Source: CAZTPJ01 sp964614515 (GTDB taxonomy: Bacteria > Planctomycetota > Phycisphaerae > Phycisphaerales > UBA1924). Taken from it: a stretch of 17,230 nt of DNA. A model generated the notes under the pieces. That model did no database searches. It saw only the letters and a list, made by a program, of their open reading frames with translations, and was not told the DNA's origin. Each line of letters starts with the position of its first letter. The first letter of the stretch is position 1. Of this stretch, positions 7,249 to 14,060 are shown piece by piece. The stretch lies in the NCBI GenBank assembly GCA_964614515.1, contig CAZTPJ010000074.1:1-17230 (forward strand), in the 5' to 3' direction. The position numbers were made by a program, and so were the translations under genes.

Positions 7249-8118
7249 TCACGATGCGCTCGCGCCGCACTCAGGACACGGGGCGTTGTTGAGACCCACC
7301 CTCGAATACCCGCAACGGGCGCAGCGGTTGCCCGCGGCCCAGATGATCCTTCGCTCGCGGCGATACGTCATCACGCCGCCGATGGTCAGGAGCGCGAGGG
7401 GGAGGGGCCAGAAGGGGAACATGATGAGAGTCTCGCCGTTAGCGCGATCGAACACCCATCGCAGCGGACCCGGACGCGGGCTCACAAAAACTGTTCCGAG
7501 CAAGAAATCGTTGCTCCACACGAACGCGCCGCGCATGACACCAACCGTGTATCCAGACCTTTGAGAGTCGCGCATTGAATAGACGGGTCGCGCGGTTGTG
7601 TACTTGTTGGCGAAGCTGGCGACCATGATCGCACCCGTGGCGAGTGCGAGGCAGACGAAGCCCCATCGCTTCGTCGCGTGCTTCCAGCCGCCCCGAACGT
7701 GCAACAACGCAACGGCCGTGCGTGTCAGACCGAGTCTTCGCTGGCCTGTTCGCCACACGAGGACACCGATGGCACCAAGAACCAGTGGAAACGGCCATGC
7801 GGGGACAATCAAAGTCTTAGCGTGCTCATTGAAGGTCCAATCGACGCTCCACGCGTTGCGAGGGTCGTCTGCGTGGAACCAACCGTAAATCCCAGGTGTG
7901 GATTCAACCCACACCTTGAAGCCGAATGCGCCCTTGTCCAGCACGAAGTAGTAGCGTGTTGTGTCGTACTTGATCGCCGGGCGTTCGGTGATCATGTGAG
8001 CAATCGTAACGCGCGGCAACATGCTCACCGCCACCGGCGTGCCCAGCAAGATCGCGAGAGCAACCAGGGCCATGCCGAGCCAGCGGAGTCGTAATCCGGC
8101 GATGCGGGTGCGGCGCAT
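7249..8118 (-). CDS. Divergent zinc-ribbon membrane protein with internal duplication
   Basis: Function unknown; 289 residues. It has four predicted helices (about 13-34, 103-124, 152-170, 231-251) and a C-terminal zinc ribbon at Cys266/269/281/284, the only part closely similar to the six genes downstream. Two units can be seen: helix, exported region, then TLIVPAWPFPL (102-112) in the first and TLIMFPFWPLPL (230-241) in the second, each followed by a helix and a basic stretch. The zinc ribbon follows only the second unit. I chose the ATG at 8118 because it begins a basic stretch followed directly by helix 1, and because TACAAT lies exactly 6 bases before it. It is probably the first gene of the array transcript, since no gene of the array lies upstream. 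The WP.PL-helix-Arg-ribbon ending resembles a protein type common in planctomycetes. Confidence 0.82.
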   Translation of the reverse strand: MRRTRIAGLRLRWLGMALVALAILLGTPVAVSMLPRVTIAHMITERPAIKYDTTRYYFVLDKGAFGFKVWVESTPGIYGWFHADDPRNAWSVDWTFNEHAKTLIVPAWPFPLVLGAIGVLVWRTGQRRLGLTRTAVALLHVRGGWKHATKRWGFVCLALATGAIMVASFANKYTTARPVYSMRDSQRSGYTVGVMRGAFVWSNDFLLGTVFVSPRPGPLRWVFDRANGETLIMFPFWPLPLALLTIGGVMTYRRERRIIWAAGNRCARCGYSRVGLNNAPCPECGASAS

Positions 8119-8124
8119 GGAAGG

Positions 8125-8156
8125 ATTGTAACCGATGTGAGGGCAGTTGTGGTCAA
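8125..8156 (-). promoter_or_regulatory. Candidate leaderless promoter of the zinc-ribbon array
   Basis: Reading the minus strand, TACAAT (8130-8125) lies exactly 6 bases before the ATG at 8118, which puts the expected transcript start at the A of the start codon. Possible -35 elements are weak: ACCACA with a 17-base spacer, or TTGACC with a 20-base spacer. There is no Shine-Dalgarno sequence (CCTTCC precedes the ATG), which agrees with a leaderless message. Confidence 0.5.
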
Positions 8157-8205
8157 TCGTGGCACGAGAGAAGAACACTCGCTTGCGCTTCGTGCTCTGA
8201 TGGCT

Positions 8206-8742
8206 TCACCTCGGATTCGGCGGCGCGAGGATGGACAGGTACTGCTGCCACGGACCCACGGCCTCTTTGTGCTGAAACGCCATCGCCTTGCAGATCTGCG
8301 CGATGTGGTTAAGGTCGTGCGCGACCCACGTCGCCAGAAGGTGCGAGAGCGTGACAGGACCGAGGGCGGGGTGACGGCCGGGGGTCGCGAGCATTGCTGA
8401 CGTCAGATTCATCGCGCGAAGATCGGCGAGGCTCTGGGCACGCTCGCGCTCGAAGATGTCGAGGAGTTCGGCCGTGGTGTGCTGTTGGCACAGCGGGAAG
8501 TGCCCCGCGCGATCGAAGGGATCAAAGGGCGTCGCATCGCGGTGGGCGAGGATGTGTCGAGCACGAGGAATCCAGTCCGTGCGTTCGCCGAAGATGAGGT
8601 GGCCGAGGATTTCGTGCGCGGTCCATGTGTCCTGGCCGTAGTTGCTGTGCGTCCACTCGCGCGGGAGGTCGGCGAGGAGCGAGCGGATGACGGCCGGGGT
8701 TCGTTGGAGGATGGGGAGCGCGGATTCGAGTGAGAAGTTCAT
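8206..8742 (-). CDS. DinB-like four-helix metal-binding protein
   Basis: The product has 178 residues, typical of the DinB/YfiT-like superfamily of four-helix proteins that hold a divalent metal with three histidines. Candidate ligands are His48 (in HEILGH, 43-48) and His142/His146 (in HDLNH). Some relatives are thiol transferases using bacillithiol or mycothiol; others have no known activity, so no reaction can be assigned here. The start at 8742 places the first helix at the N terminus as usual. The open frame upstream crosses the hairpin-rich intergenic region and looks non-coding. No Shine-Dalgarno sequence is clear. It stands alone between the HU-like gene and the zinc-ribbon array, all on the same strand, separated from HU by a terminator. 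Confidence 0.85.
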   Translation of the reverse strand: MNFSLESALPILQRTPAVIRSLLADLPREWTHSNYGQDTWTAHEILGHLIFGERTDWIPRARHILAHRDATPFDPFDRAGHFPLCQQHTTAELLDIFERERAQSLADLRAMNLTSAMLATPGRHPALGPVTLSHLLATWVAHDLNHIAQICKAMAFQHKEAVGPWQQYLSILAPPNPR

Positions 8743-8832
8743 GGGCGTGTCTCGCGTGGCGTGCGAGTGTAGTCGGGGAAGGGTGTTGGGTAACGGATCG
8801 CGCCTCCCGGTAGTTGTGGTCGGATCTGATGT

Positions 8833-8851
8833 CAACCGCGCTTCGCGGTTG
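8833..8851. repeat. Short perfect hairpin upstream of the DinB-like gene
   Basis: CAACCGCG and CGCGGTTG are perfect 8-base inverted arms separated by CTT. There is no T-tract on either side, so it does not look like a simple terminator. It lies 91 bases upstream of the DinB-like start and could sit in its 5' leader. Confidence 0.55.
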
Positions 8852-8884
8852 TTGAGCATCGTGATTGGATTCCCGCGCCCAACG

Positions 8885-8918
8885 CACTGACTTGCTCCGA
8901 AGACTGCGCAAGTCAGTG
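8885..8918. repeat. 11-base perfect inverted repeat
   Basis: CACTGACTTGC (8885-8895) and GCAAGTCAGTG (8908-8918) are perfect complements around a 12-base loop. It sits just beyond the HU terminator and has no T-tract. It could be a second-stage terminator, an operator, or part of a small RNA; the sequence does not decide. Confidence 0.65.
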
Positions 8919-8930
8919 GCACAATCACCC

Positions 8931-8967
8931 AAAGCAAAACCGGCCGTTCGCGGGTGCGGACGGCCGG
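8931..8967 (-). terminator. Rho-independent terminator of the HU-like gene
   Basis: On the minus strand CCGGCCGT pairs perfectly with ACGGCCGG, with a further CGC/GCG pairing inside after one mismatch and an ACCC loop. TTTTGCTTT follows at once. It begins 34 bases after the HU-like stop codon. Confidence 0.85.
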
Positions 8968-9001
8968 GTGTGATTGATCGTTCTCTGATCTGGATCGGTG
9001 T

Positions 9002-9376
9002 TCAGACCATGGACTTGAGGCCTGTGAGCGGTCGCACCTTGACGACGTTTCGTGCGGGCTTGGCCTTGAACATGACCATTTCGCCTGGCGCGCCGCCGGG
9101 CTTGCGCCCCATGCGTGCCTTCTGGGCGGGCTTCTTGAGCACGCGGACCTTCATCAGGCCCGGGAGCGTGACCATGCCGGGTCCGCCCTTGCCCAGGTCG
9201 GCGGACATGACGCGTGTGAGCGCGTCGAACACGGATGAGACATCCTTCTTCGCGACGCCGGTGGCGTCTGAGATGGTGCCGAACAGTTCGGACTTGGTCC
9301 GAGCCTTCGACGCGGCGCTGATTTTCGCGGGCTTTGCCGCGGCCTTGGACGCCTTCTTCGCTGCTTTCTTTGCCAT
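9002..9376 (-). CDS. HU-family DNA-binding protein with Lys/Ala-rich N-terminal tail
   Basis: This is a nucleoid protein that bends and compacts DNA, normally as a dimer. The product is 124 residues. Residues 1-25 form a Lys/Ala-rich tail reminiscent of histone H1-like tails, and the HU body follows (about 26-124): helices TKSELFGTISDATGV and SSVFDALTRVM, then the beta-arm region with KVRVLKKPAQKARMGRKP (77-94), equivalent to the GRNP arm of typical HU, and a C-terminal strand-helix end. Typical HU is about 90 residues, so the extra length is the tail. The start has GGAG 6 bases upstream. It is a single-gene unit: a strong promoter at 9421-9449 and a terminator at 8931-8967 flank it, in keeping with an abundant protein. 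Confidence 0.9.
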   Translation of the reverse strand: MAKKAAKKASKAAAKPAKISAASKARTKSELFGTISDATGVAKKDVSSVFDALTRVMSADLGKGGPGMVTLPGLMKVRVLKKPAQKARMGRKPGGAPGEMVMFKAKPARNVVKVRPLTGLKSMV

Positions 9377-9420
9377 GCGTATCTCCGGAAAGGGCTGGTT
9401 TGTCCCACAAACGGACGATG

Positions 9421-9449
9421 GTTGTAATCCACTCGCGCACGCGATTCAA
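9421..9449 (-). promoter_or_regulatory. Sigma-70-type promoter of the HU-like gene
   Basis: On the minus strand TTGAAT (9449-9444) and TACAAC (9426-9421) are separated by exactly 17 bases. The -35 box overlaps the stop codon of the upstream nuclease gene. The transcript would carry a leader of about 40 bases with GGAG 6 bases before the ATG at 9376. Confidence 0.65.
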
Positions 9450-10234
9450 GTGCCCACCCGCAAATTCTGGGCAAATTCTTGCTGATCGGGGGGGTGCGGA
9501 CCACTTTTTCCCGCCACCGGACCCGTCGAACGCTCCAGCACGAGCATCAACGATGAGTGATCCGACGTGCCCGCGAGGCGTTCTTCATGGCTGTACCACG
9601 CCGCGCGGATCGACTCGCCCAGCGGCCGTGACACCAACGCATGGTCGATGCGAAACCCCCCGCCGAGGTGGCTGAACCACGAATACTCGCGATCGTCGGG
9701 GTGCAGGTGTCGCCAGGCGTCGATGTATCCGGCCGTGGAAAGGAAGCCCATCATGATCGTGTCGGAGAACGTCGCGCCCTTTTCATCGAGGTAATGACGG
9801 CCGGTGTTGAAGTCTCCGATCAGGATTCCGGGCATCTCGGCGCGTTCGCGGGCGAATCGTAAGACGGTGTGCCAGAACGCTTTACGGCCCGTTTCCGGCC
9901 CATCACAGGGGATGTGCAGCCCCGCGAGCCACACATCCGCGGAAGGAATCTCGCACGCGAGCCAGCGACCGGCCAGCCCGCGAGGCGTCTCGATCGGTTC
10001 GATCGCGATACGCGAGGCGATGAGGACGGAGTTGGCCCGACTCGGTTGATGACTGTGGGCCTGATGGATCCAACCATGATCGGCAAGGGCGCCGCGGATC
10101 TGGCCGCCGGTGCGTTGGCGGAACTCGGTGAGGATGATGATGTCTGCGGCCTGCTCGACGAGTTCGAGGGCGATTCGGGGCATTCCCTTTGCACCCCCGC
10201 CGTGGCGAATGTTCCAGGTCATCACTCGAAGCAT
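9446..10234 (-). CDS. Endonuclease/exonuclease/phosphatase (EEP) family hydrolase
   Basis: The product has 262 residues of the exonuclease III/DNase I-like fold, metal-dependent phosphodiesterases or phosphatases. The full active-site set is visible: Asn8 (MTWNIR), Glu37 (ILTEF), Asp141 and Asn143 (GDFN), Asp197-His198 (RIDH) and Asp225-His226 (SDH). The substrate could be DNA, a nucleotide or a phospholipid; the sequence does not tell. No signal peptide is seen, so it is probably cytoplasmic. The start at 10234 has an excellent GGAGG 7 bases upstream; the frame continues upstream, but that is antisense to the hydroxyacid dehydrogenase. The last 30 or so residues, Pro/Gln-rich, lie beyond the catalytic core. 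The gene is divergent from the dehydrogenase with 54 bases between. Confidence 0.9.
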   Translation of the reverse strand: MLRVMTWNIRHGGGAKGMPRIALELVEQAADIIILTEFRQRTGGQIRGALADHGWIHQAHSHQPSRANSVLIASRIAIEPIETPRGLAGRWLACEIPSADVWLAGLHIPCDGPETGRKAFWHTVLRFARERAEMPGILIGDFNTGRHYLDEKGATFSDTIMMGFLSTAGYIDAWRHLHPDDREYSWFSHLGGGFRIDHALVSRPLGESIRAAWYSHEERLAGTSDHSSLMLVLERSTGPVAGKSGPHPPDQQEFAQNLRVGT

Positions 10235-10276
10235 GGCGTCCCTCCATGGCGCAGCCCGTCGGTGGCCCAACGCCGC

Positions 10277-10282
10277 TACGGT
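10277..10282 (+). promoter_or_regulatory. Possible -10 box for a leaderless dehydrogenase transcript
   Basis: TACGGT lies exactly 6 bases before the ATG at 10289, the same geometry as at 8118 and 17093. There is no Shine-Dalgarno sequence and no convincing -35 box. The match is weaker than the other two. Confidence 0.3.
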
Positions 10283-10288
10283 ATCGCC

Positions 10289-11293
10289 ATGAGCGAGACG
10301 ATGCAACGTGGCGGCGGGGGCGCGGGGATGGTCGTGGCGATTCCGCGCCGGATTCCGGGGCGGTTCGATGTCCCCGGGGCCGAGGTCCGAATGGGCGGCG
10401 AGGATGGCATGGCGCGGGCGGACCTGCTGCGGTTTGTTCGCGGGGCGACGGCCGTGGTGACGTGGGTTTCCGAGCGTGTGGACGCGGAGTTCCTCGATGC
10501 GGCCGGTCCGGGGCTTAAGGCCGTGTGCAACTTCGCCGTGGGCGTGGACAACATCGACTTGCCGGCGTGTGAATCGCGCGGGATCGTGGTGACGAACACG
10601 CCGGGGGCGGTGACGGAGGGCACGGCCGACATGGCGTGGGCGCTGCTGCTGGCGGTGGCGCGTCGGGTGGTGGTGGCGGATCGATTCGCGCGATCGGCTG
10701 AGTATGAGCGGCGCGGGCCGCTGGGACCGACCGAGTTTGTGGGGCTGGACTTGACGGGCCGCACGCTGTTGATCGTCGGGGCGGGTCGGATCGGCTTTGC
10801 GACGGCGTTGCGCGGGCTTGGGTGGGGCATGCGGGTGTTGTATGTTGCGCGGTCGCGGCATCTGGAGTTTGAACTCGCGCCGCTGGCCGGACGGCGAGTC
10901 TCACTTGAAGAGGGACTGCGCGAAGCGGATGTGGTGAGCATTCACACACCCCTGACGCCGCAGACGCGGCACCTGATCGACGCGAAGGCCATCTCACTGA
11001 TGAAGCGCACGGCCATCCTCATCAACACCGCGCGCGGGCCGATCGTGGATGAGGCGGCGCTGGCCACGGCCGTGCGTGAGCGGCGGATCTTCGGCGCGGG
11101 GCTTGACGTGTTTGAGCGAGAGCCTGTGGTGCATCCCGAGATCGCGGCGTCGGAGCATGTGGTGCTGTCGCCGCACATCGGCAGCGGCGCGGCGCGGTAT
11201 CGCGAGTTGATGACGGAGATGGTGGCGGAAAACGTGCGGGCGGTGCTTGCGGGTGAGCGGCCGCCGAATCTGGTGCGGTTCACGAGGTCTTAG
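10289..11293 (+). CDS. D-isomer-specific 2-hydroxyacid dehydrogenase
   Basis: This is an NAD(P)H-dependent oxidoreductase interconverting 2-oxoacids and D-2-hydroxyacids; glyoxylate/hydroxypyruvate reductase or phosphoglycerate dehydrogenase-like activity is possible. The product has 334 residues, normal for the family. Seen: substrate-domain motif FAVGVDNID (82-90), the nucleotide-binding GAGRIG (164-169), and the catalytic triad Arg249 (NTARG), Glu278 (EREP) and His296 (SPHIGSG). After the second Rossmann strand comes V-A-R-S-R (186-190) rather than an Asp, which in related glyoxylate reductases goes with NADPH use (inference). The first 13 residues are Gly-rich and could be untranslated if Met14 were used. 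There is no C-terminal ACT domain, which argues against a regulated SerA. Confidence 0.93.
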   Translation: MSETMQRGGGGAGMVVAIPRRIPGRFDVPGAEVRMGGEDGMARADLLRFVRGATAVVTWVSERVDAEFLDAAGPGLKAVCNFAVGVDNIDLPACESRGIVVTNTPGAVTEGTADMAWALLLAVARRVVVADRFARSAEYERRGPLGPTEFVGLDLTGRTLLIVGAGRIGFATALRGLGWGMRVLYVARSRHLEFELAPLAGRRVSLEEGLREADVVSIHTPLTPQTRHLIDAKAISLMKRTAILINTARGPIVDEAALATAVRERRIFGAGLDVFEREPVVHPEIAASEHVVLSPHIGSGAARYRELMTEMVAENVRAVLAGERPPNLVRFTRS

Positions 11294-11355
11294 CGCTCAC
11301 TCGGGATGTTTGGGTCGATCCGCCATACACTCTCAAGCGGGACCGGGAATCTGGC

Positions 11356-14010
11356 ATGAAAGTGCAAGGCCGATGGATCAAGGATGTGGCGTCCGAGGCG
11401 CTGGCCAGCGAGGTCGGCCCGGCGGTGGTTGCATCGCGCTTGCGGGATGTGTGCACCGCGTTGCGAAAGGCCGAGGGCGCTGATGATGCGCGGGCGGTGC
11501 ATCGTCTTCGCGTGGCGACGCGTCGCGCGGGGGCCGCGCTGCGAGCCTTTGCCCCGGTCCTCGATGAGTCGTTGGCGAAGCGGTTGCGGCGGCGGCTGCG
11601 TCGGCTTCGACGCGCGGCGGGACGAACGCGGCAGTGCGATGTTCATGCCCGGATCATCGAATCCGCGATCACCGACGCCGCGCCAGATCGCAAGCGCGCG
11701 ATGAAGCGGCTCCTCGATCAGATCGCCGAAGATCGCATCGAGGCGAGGCGTGCGATGGTCGCCGCGGCCGAGCGCGATCCTCCGCGACGACTCCGCAAGG
11801 AAGCCAAGCGCGTCCTCGCGCTGGCGTCGCAAAGCACCACGACCTACGCGGACCTGGCTCGCGAGAGCGTGCAGCGGCAGTCGCGCGCGGTGGTCGATGC
11901 GGCCGGGGCGGACCTGGAATCGCCCGCGAATCTGCACGGGCTGCGCATTGCGATCAAGCGATTGCGATACACGGTCGAGGTGTTCGCGCCGTGTCTTGGC
12001 GAGTCATGCGTGGATCGCGTGTATCCCGCGCTGGCCGAAGCGCAGGAGTTTCTCGGCGCGGCCAATGACCTGCATGAGATGGCCGCGTGGGTCGAGTCGG
12101 TGGTCGAAGGCGGTCGTGTCACATCGGATGCGGAAGCGTTGGAGGCGATGGGTGAGATTCGGCGTCAGTTGGCCGCCGCGGCGCAGCGCGGGTATCGAAC
12201 GTCGCTTGGGGCGTGGCGCGAGTTTCCGATCGAGCGGGTGCTTGCGGACCTGGCGTGCGGGGTTGCGGCGCGGGATGATTCGCAGGAGTGCGCGACGATG
12301 GAGCGTGCGACAACGGAGGAAGTCTCGCGCGATGAACCCACAGATGGATTTCACCTCGCACGCAGGCTCGCGCCGTTTCACGGCGCGCTCCCCGGGCCGC
12401 AGCGGCTCGCGGCCATCGATGTTGGCTCCAACAGCATTCGACTGGTCATCGCCGAGGCGGATCCGGATGGGTCATATCGCCTTCTCGATGATGAACGCGA
12501 ACTGGTGCGCCTCGGACAGGGGATGGACAGCAACAAGCGTCTCTCGGCGGAGGCGATGGAGCGTGCGGCCGTCACGCTCGCGAGCATGCGCGCCATCGCC
12601 GATGGGTATGGCGTGTGTGCGCTTCGCGCGGTGGGGACGTCCGCGGTGCGCGATGCCGCGAATCAGCGGGAGTTTCTCGACCTGGTGCGCCGTCGCGCGG
12701 GCGTGGACCTTGAAGTGATCTCGGGCGAGGATGAGGCCAGACTCGCGCACATGAGCGTGGCGCATCGGTTCGATCTTTCGCACGGCCCCACGGCCGTGGT
12801 GGACATCGGAGGCGGCAGCACGGAGATCATCATCAGCGCCGACGGCGTGATCGATCAGATTCACACGCTGCCGCTTGGCGCGGTGCGATTGACGGGGAAG
12901 TTCGGCGGCGCGGACAAGTGTGCGACTTCGCGATATCGCGAGATGCGCAGGCACATCGACGACGCGATCCGCCAGGCCGTGGGAGCGCTGCCGATGTCGC
13001 CGCCGATGGTGATCGGCACGGGTGGGACATTTACGACGCTGGCGAACCTTGACATTCAGCGGCTGCGCATGGGACGGTACGCGGGTGCGCCGATGCCTTC
13101 GGTGCAGGGGTATGAGTTGCATCGCTCGACGGTGCGGCACACGCTTGACCTGCTTCGCAAGACGCCGGTGCGGGCGCGGATGCGGATGGCCGGGCTGCCG
13201 TCGGATCGCGCGGACATCATCGTCGCGGGCGTGGCGATCATCGAACGCGTGATGAAGCACCTGGGTGCGAACCGCCTGCGCATTCATGATCGCGGCGTGC
13301 GTGACGGCCTGCTGCTGACGATGATCCGCGAACTCTTCCCCGCGAGTCTGACGTCGCCCGCGCCGCGCGATCGCCTGGCCATGGTGCGTCGATTCGCCCG
13401 CGCCTGCCGGTACGAAGAGGCCCACGCGGAACATGTCTGCCGCCTGGCGATGTCGATCTTTGACCAGTTGGCCGCGAATGGTGCGGATGAACGGCTCGAT
13501 GATGAGGCGAGATTTTTGCTTGAGGCGGCGGCCGTGCTGCATGATGTGGGGTACATGGTCAACTACGCCCGGCACCACAAGCACAGTTATCACCTGATCC
13601 TGCACAGCGACATCGAGGGCGTGACGCCGCGTCAGCGGGAGATCATCGCGAACATCGCGCGATATCATCGTCGCGCCGAGCCGAAGAAGCGTCACGACAA
13701 CTTCCGCCGCCTCGACAAGGGCGACCGCGAGATCGTTCGCGTGCTCTCGGGCATCCTGCGCGTCGCGGATGGATTGGATCGAACGCACACGCAGAGCGTG
13801 TTGGGCGTGGATGTGCGATGGTCCACGGCGAAAGTCGAGTTTGCGCTCATCGCTCGCGGACCGGTGGACACGGACATGTGGGGCGCACGGCGCAAGGCGG
13901 GATTGTTCGCGGATGTCTTCGGCGTGGACACGGGGTTCTCGGTCGGGCGAATCGAGCCGCTGCCCATCCCAGCAGGCGAAGAACCGCAAGGCGCGATGGT
14001 TGGGGCGTGA
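11356..14010 (+). CDS. CHAD - exopolyphosphatase (Ppx/GppA) - HD fusion protein
   Basis: The product has 884 residues in three parts. Residues about 13-300 are a CHAD domain, an alpha-helical polyphosphate-binding module, with both signature helices: VHRLRVATRR (48-57) and LHGLRIAIKRLRY (193-205). Residues 349-660 are a Ppx/GppA phosphatase that would cleave phosphate from polyphosphate or the 5' phosphate of pppGpp; it has AIDVGSNSIRL (353-363), SGEDEAR (456-462), VVDIGGGSTE (481-490) and GTGGTF (554-559). Residues about 685-830 are HD-like, with H693, H729-D730, H743/H746 and LRVADGLDRTH (801-811). A polar linker (about 301-345) joins the first two. The ATG at 11356 has a weak GGGA upstream. 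It follows the dehydrogenase by 62 bases. All key phosphatase motifs are intact. Which substrate is used is not settled by sequence. Confidence 0.93.
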   Translation: MKVQGRWIKDVASEALASEVGPAVVASRLRDVCTALRKAEGADDARAVHRLRVATRRAGAALRAFAPVLDESLAKRLRRRLRRLRRAAGRTRQCDVHARIIESAITDAAPDRKRAMKRLLDQIAEDRIEARRAMVAAAERDPPRRLRKEAKRVLALASQSTTTYADLARESVQRQSRAVVDAAGADLESPANLHGLRIAIKRLRYTVEVFAPCLGESCVDRVYPALAEAQEFLGAANDLHEMAAWVESVVEGGRVTSDAEALEAMGEIRRQLAAAAQRGYRTSLGAWREFPIERVLADLACGVAARDDSQECATMERATTEEVSRDEPTDGFHLARRLAPFHGALPGPQRLAAIDVGSNSIRLVIAEADPDGSYRLLDDERELVRLGQGMDSNKRLSAEAMERAAVTLASMRAIADGYGVCALRAVGTSAVRDAANQREFLDLVRRRAGVDLEVISGEDEARLAHMSVAHRFDLSHGPTAVVDIGGGSTEIIISADGVIDQIHTLPLGAVRLTGKFGGADKCATSRYREMRRHIDDAIRQAVGALPMSPPMVIGTGGTFTTLANLDIQRLRMGRYAGAPMPSVQGYELHRSTVRHTLDLLRKTPVRARMRMAGLPSDRADIIVAGVAIIERVMKHLGANRLRIHDRGVRDGLLLTMIRELFPASLTSPAPRDRLAMVRRFARACRYEEAHAEHVCRLAMSIFDQLAANGADERLDDEARFLLEAAAVLHDVGYMVNYARHHKHSYHLILHSDIEGVTPRQREIIANIARYHRRAEPKKRHDNFRRLDKGDREIVRVLSGILRVADGLDRTHTQSVLGVDVRWSTAKVEFALIARGPVDTDMWGARRKAGLFADVFGVDTGFSVGRIEPLPIPAGEEPQGAMVGA

Positions 14011-14028
14011 GGCAGACGTGGGTTTGCC
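14011..14028 (+). terminator. Hairpin immediately after the polyphosphatase stop codon
   Basis: GGCAGAC and GTTTGCC form a 7-pair stem (one G-U pair) with a GTGG loop, starting on the base after the TGA. No T-tract follows, so it is at best a weak or factor-assisted terminator between two convergent genes. Confidence 0.3.
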
Positions 14029-14060
14029 GATCAGAGAGTGAAAACAAGCGGCTGTCCGGG

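Noticed and set aside
8155..8200. A possible terminator after the DinB-like gene
   Set aside because: GCACGA and TCGTGC can pair, but the loop is long and no T-tract follows.
10235..10861. An N-terminal extension of the EEP-family hydrolase
   Set aside because: The extension is antisense to the hydroxyacid dehydrogenase, Pro/His/Arg-rich, and the ATG at 10234 has a strong GGAGG.
12472..13989. A 505-codon open frame on the minus strand
   Set aside because: It is antisense to the polyphosphatase fusion, is rich in His/Arg with no recognisable motif, and arises from the GC-rich third positions of the real gene.
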